Under the pieces are notes generated by a model. The model searched no databases, was not told the DNA's origin, and worked only from the letters and a program-made list of their open reading frames with translations. This document shows positions 7,197-7,442 of a DNA stretch of 7,442 bases, one piece after another. The first letter of the stretch is position 1. Each line of letters starts with the position of its first letter. The stretch comes from J061 sp003695725 [NCBI: Candidatus Schekmanbacteria bacterium] (GTDB lineage: Bacteria; Schekmanbacteria; GWA2-38-11), in NCBI GenBank assembly GCA_003695725.1, contig RFHX01000196.1, positions 1 to 7,442 of the forward strand. The letters run 5' to 3'. The position numbers were made by a program, and so were the translations under genes.

Positions 7197-7250
7197 GAAA
7201 ATATTGAATATTGTAATGAATCCCATCTGTCCAAAATAAGATTTTTAAGA

Positions 7251-7309
7251 GGAAGCCTCATCGGGTAAAATAATTTTTTGAAAAAAACCAAACCTGAGAG
7301 GAGGCTTCC
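7251..7309 (+). repeat. Inverted repeat masking the transposase ribosome-binding site
   Basis: GGAAGCCTC (7251-7259) and GAGGCTTCC (7301-7309) are perfect 9-bp inverted repeats with a 41-nt loop. The right arm covers the 3' half of the ribosome-binding site GAGAGGAGG (7296-7304) and runs up to the base before the ATG. In RNA read through from outside the element the stem would hide the translation start, whereas a transcript starting inside the loop would lack the left arm. This arrangement is known in other insertion sequences (for example IS10 and IS50) as protection against activation by external transcription; its action here is inferred. Confidence 0.65.
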
Positions 7310-7442
7310 ATGAGTAAATTTAGCAATATTTTTAGTCAGATTCTACAATTATTTTCAAAGGTTGAGTTTTATAGGTATGTTGATGAGACAGGGTCAGAGA
7401 AGGGGGCAAAAGGGTTTAGTTGCTGGAAGCAGTTTGTTGGGA
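7310..7442 (+). CDS. IS4-family transposase, N-terminal part (DUF4372-like), cut by window end
   Basis: Only the first 44 codons are visible, from ATG at 7310 with a strong GAGAGGAGG site (7296-7304). The visible peptide has the features of the DUF4372 N-terminal domain common in one branch of IS4-family transposases: an IFSQILQLF start (residues 7-15), an EFYRYVDE segment (19-26) and a GFSCWKQFVG end (35-44), where members usually read F(S/T)CWDQF. The catalytic DDE domain would lie beyond the window, so intactness cannot be judged. The family call rests on recognition of this short motif pattern and not on a search. The gene is transcribed divergently from rplU. Confidence 0.8.
   Translation, partial: MSKFSNIFSQILQLFSKVEFYRYVDETGSEKGAKGFSCWKQFVG

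Larger units (their letters stand above)
7224..7442 (+). mobile_element. Left end of an IS4-type insertion sequence, partial
   Basis: The transposase gene at 7310 identifies a mobile element whose left end lies in 7214-7260. The sequence CTGTCCAAAATAAG (7227-7240) is a plausible terminal inverted repeat by resemblance to ends of related elements, but the right end and target duplication are outside the window, so the exact boundary is a guess. The element points away from the rplU operon, and its edge would be about 30 bp upstream of that operon's -35 box. The right part of the element continues beyond the window. Confidence 0.7.

Noticed and set aside
1-7442. CRISPR array, tRNA or rRNA genes, or defence system
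   Set aside because: No regularly spaced repeats, tRNA-like cloverleaf or rRNA sequence was seen, and nearly all sequence is accounted for by the listed genes.

Overview
The window is AT-rich and bacterial. Seven consecutive minus-strand genes form a classic conserved housekeeping block: rplU (bL21), rpmA (bL27), obg, proB, proA, nadD and rsfS. This order is known from Deltaproteobacteria-like and related Gram-negative lineages. The bL27 product starts directly at MAHKKAGGS, without the cleavable N-terminal extension typical of Firmicutes, which also argues against a Firmicute. I would not assign a phylum from this window alone.

Layout, following transcription from right to left. The far right end (about 7224-7442) is the left end of an insertion sequence, with a plus-strand IS4-type transposase that runs off the window. 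Next comes the divergent promoter and leader of the rplU operon (about 7069-7196). The operon follows: rplU, rpmA, obg, proB, proA, nadD and rsfS (7068 down to 1853), with short gaps or an overlap throughout, consistent with one transcript. After a 153-bp gap that may carry its own weak promoter, a sodium:solute symporter (1699-248) is followed by a 55-codon single-membrane-span protein (188-21).

The core block links ribosome components (bL21, bL27), ribosome assembly and silencing factors (Obg, RsfS), the first two enzymes of proline synthesis (ProB, ProA) and NAD synthesis (NadD). All core genes look intact, with catalytic and nucleotide-binding motifs present. The symporter and its small neighbour are probably an accessory unit; the substrate cannot be read from the sequence.

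I see no wholly new system. The points most worth a second look are the small membrane protein paired with the symporter, the inverted repeat that can mask the transposase ribosome-binding site, the insertion sequence landing about 30 bp upstream of an essential ribosomal-protein promoter, and the cluster of GTG/TTG starts.
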